From Bacteroidota bacterium (GTDB lineage: Bacteria > Bacteroidota > Bacteroidia > B-17B0 > Aurantibacillaceae): 44,144 nucleotides of DNA. A program made the translations under genes and the position numbers. Every line of letters begins with the position of its first letter. Position 1 is the stretch's first letter. Of the stretch, positions 43,828-44,144 are shown in pieces. The stretch lies in NCBI GenBank assembly GCA_013816615.1, contig JACDED010000023.1, positions 1 to 44,144 on the forward strand, in the 5' to 3' direction. Under the pieces are notes generated by a model. The model was not told where the DNA came from, did no database searches, and saw nothing but the letters and a program-made list of their open reading frames with translations.

Positions 43828-44144
43828 ATGAAAAAAACATTACTTTCAATTTTCGGAGCTCTTGCAGTGAGTTCTGCAGTTGGCCAGGCAAGTGTTGACT
43901 GGGCAACTACACAAAATGCGGCATGGCCAAAAGTTTCTATGGGCGTTAGAATAATGAGCGCTGTAAATGCTAATGTATTATGGGCAACTGGTTACGATGG
44001 TACTACCGGTAACGTAAGCAGAAACTACAGCTATTTTACCAGAACTATTAATGTTGGATCTACTTATACTTCGGGTATTATTTACCAGAGTGCAACTACT
44101 CCGTTAATCGGTGATACAAGTACTTACAATATTGCGAGTTTTGA
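43828..44144 (+). CDS. Exported protein, partial, BNR/YCF48-like start
   Basis: The reading frame starts at ATG with signal peptide MKKTLLSIFGALAVSSAVGQ and runs off the window end with no stop. The mature part begins VDWATTQNAAWPKVSMGVRIMSAVNANVLWATGYDG, then YSYFTRTINVGSTYTSGII. The spaced N-V-x-W-A-x-G-Y-D-G and FTRTxNxGxT pattern resembles the opening of BNR/YCF48-type beta-propeller proteins exported by T9SS in Bacteroidota. A C-terminal sorting domain would confirm this but lies beyond the window. Confidence 0.65.
   Translation, partial: MKKTLLSIFGALAVSSAVGQASVDWATTQNAAWPKVSMGVRIMSAVNANVLWATGYDGTTGNVSRNYSYFTRTINVGSTYTSGIIYQSATTPLIGDTSTYNIASF

Overview
The window looks like a chromosomal segment from a member of the Bacteroidota, probably near the Flavobacteriales/Chitinophagales. 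The DNA is AT-rich. It encodes a type IX secretion (T9SS) sorting tail, two large proteins joining a two-component-regulator propeller to a SpoIIE-type phosphatase, a TrxR-like ferredoxin-NADP reductase, class Ia ribonucleotide reductase with an ATP cone, kynureninase, group III truncated haemoglobin, and promoters of the TTTG-N19-TAnnTTTG type. Genus cannot be read from the sequence. I saw no tRNA, rRNA, CRISPR array, transposase or integrase.

Layout. 1-11.7 kb is almost entirely minus strand: a PAS histidine kinase, a tight pentapeptide/YARHG/DUF2306 cluster, an exported dikinase-like protein whose domain order is that of glucan water dikinases, a run of small exported proteins and lipoproteins, and a TPR receptor. 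11.8-19.7 kb holds an exported rhodanese-like protein, a propeller-SpoIIE phosphatase, a T9SS cargo protein, a second TPR receptor with a decayed piece of linker DNA behind it, and a lipoprotein. 19.7-24.0 kb is the accessory part. It has GC-rich and 'GTCATTGCGAG'-type intergenic repeats around an ORF6N gene, then a small unknown gene, a DUF4145 gene and an ABC-type ATPase fused to a class I methyltransferase. 24.1-28 kb is nrdA and nrdB. 28.3-29.6 kb is an ECF sigma factor with a probable anti-sigma partner. After a third GC-rich repeat, 29.9-36.7 kb carries truncated haemoglobin, a phosphoethanolamine-transferase-like enzyme, kynureninase and the second propeller-SpoIIE phosphatase. 36.8-44.1 kb is mostly housekeeping: DUF3108, a PlsC-like acyltransferase, gyrB, DUF1801, a glycosyltransferase, ferredoxin-NADP reductase, and the start of an exported protein cut by the window end.

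How the genes fit together. Four proteins share one signalling linker (SI-x-YA-x-RIQ): two continue into a SpoIIE phosphatase domain and two TPR receptors stop about 15-20 residues later. This suggests a family of membrane receptors feeding serine-phosphatase signalling. The best candidate for an undescribed system is the DUF4145 + ATPase-methyltransferase pair. It has the shape of an anti-phage ATPase module, but with a methyltransferase where a nuclease or Toprim effector is usually found. Its function is inference only.
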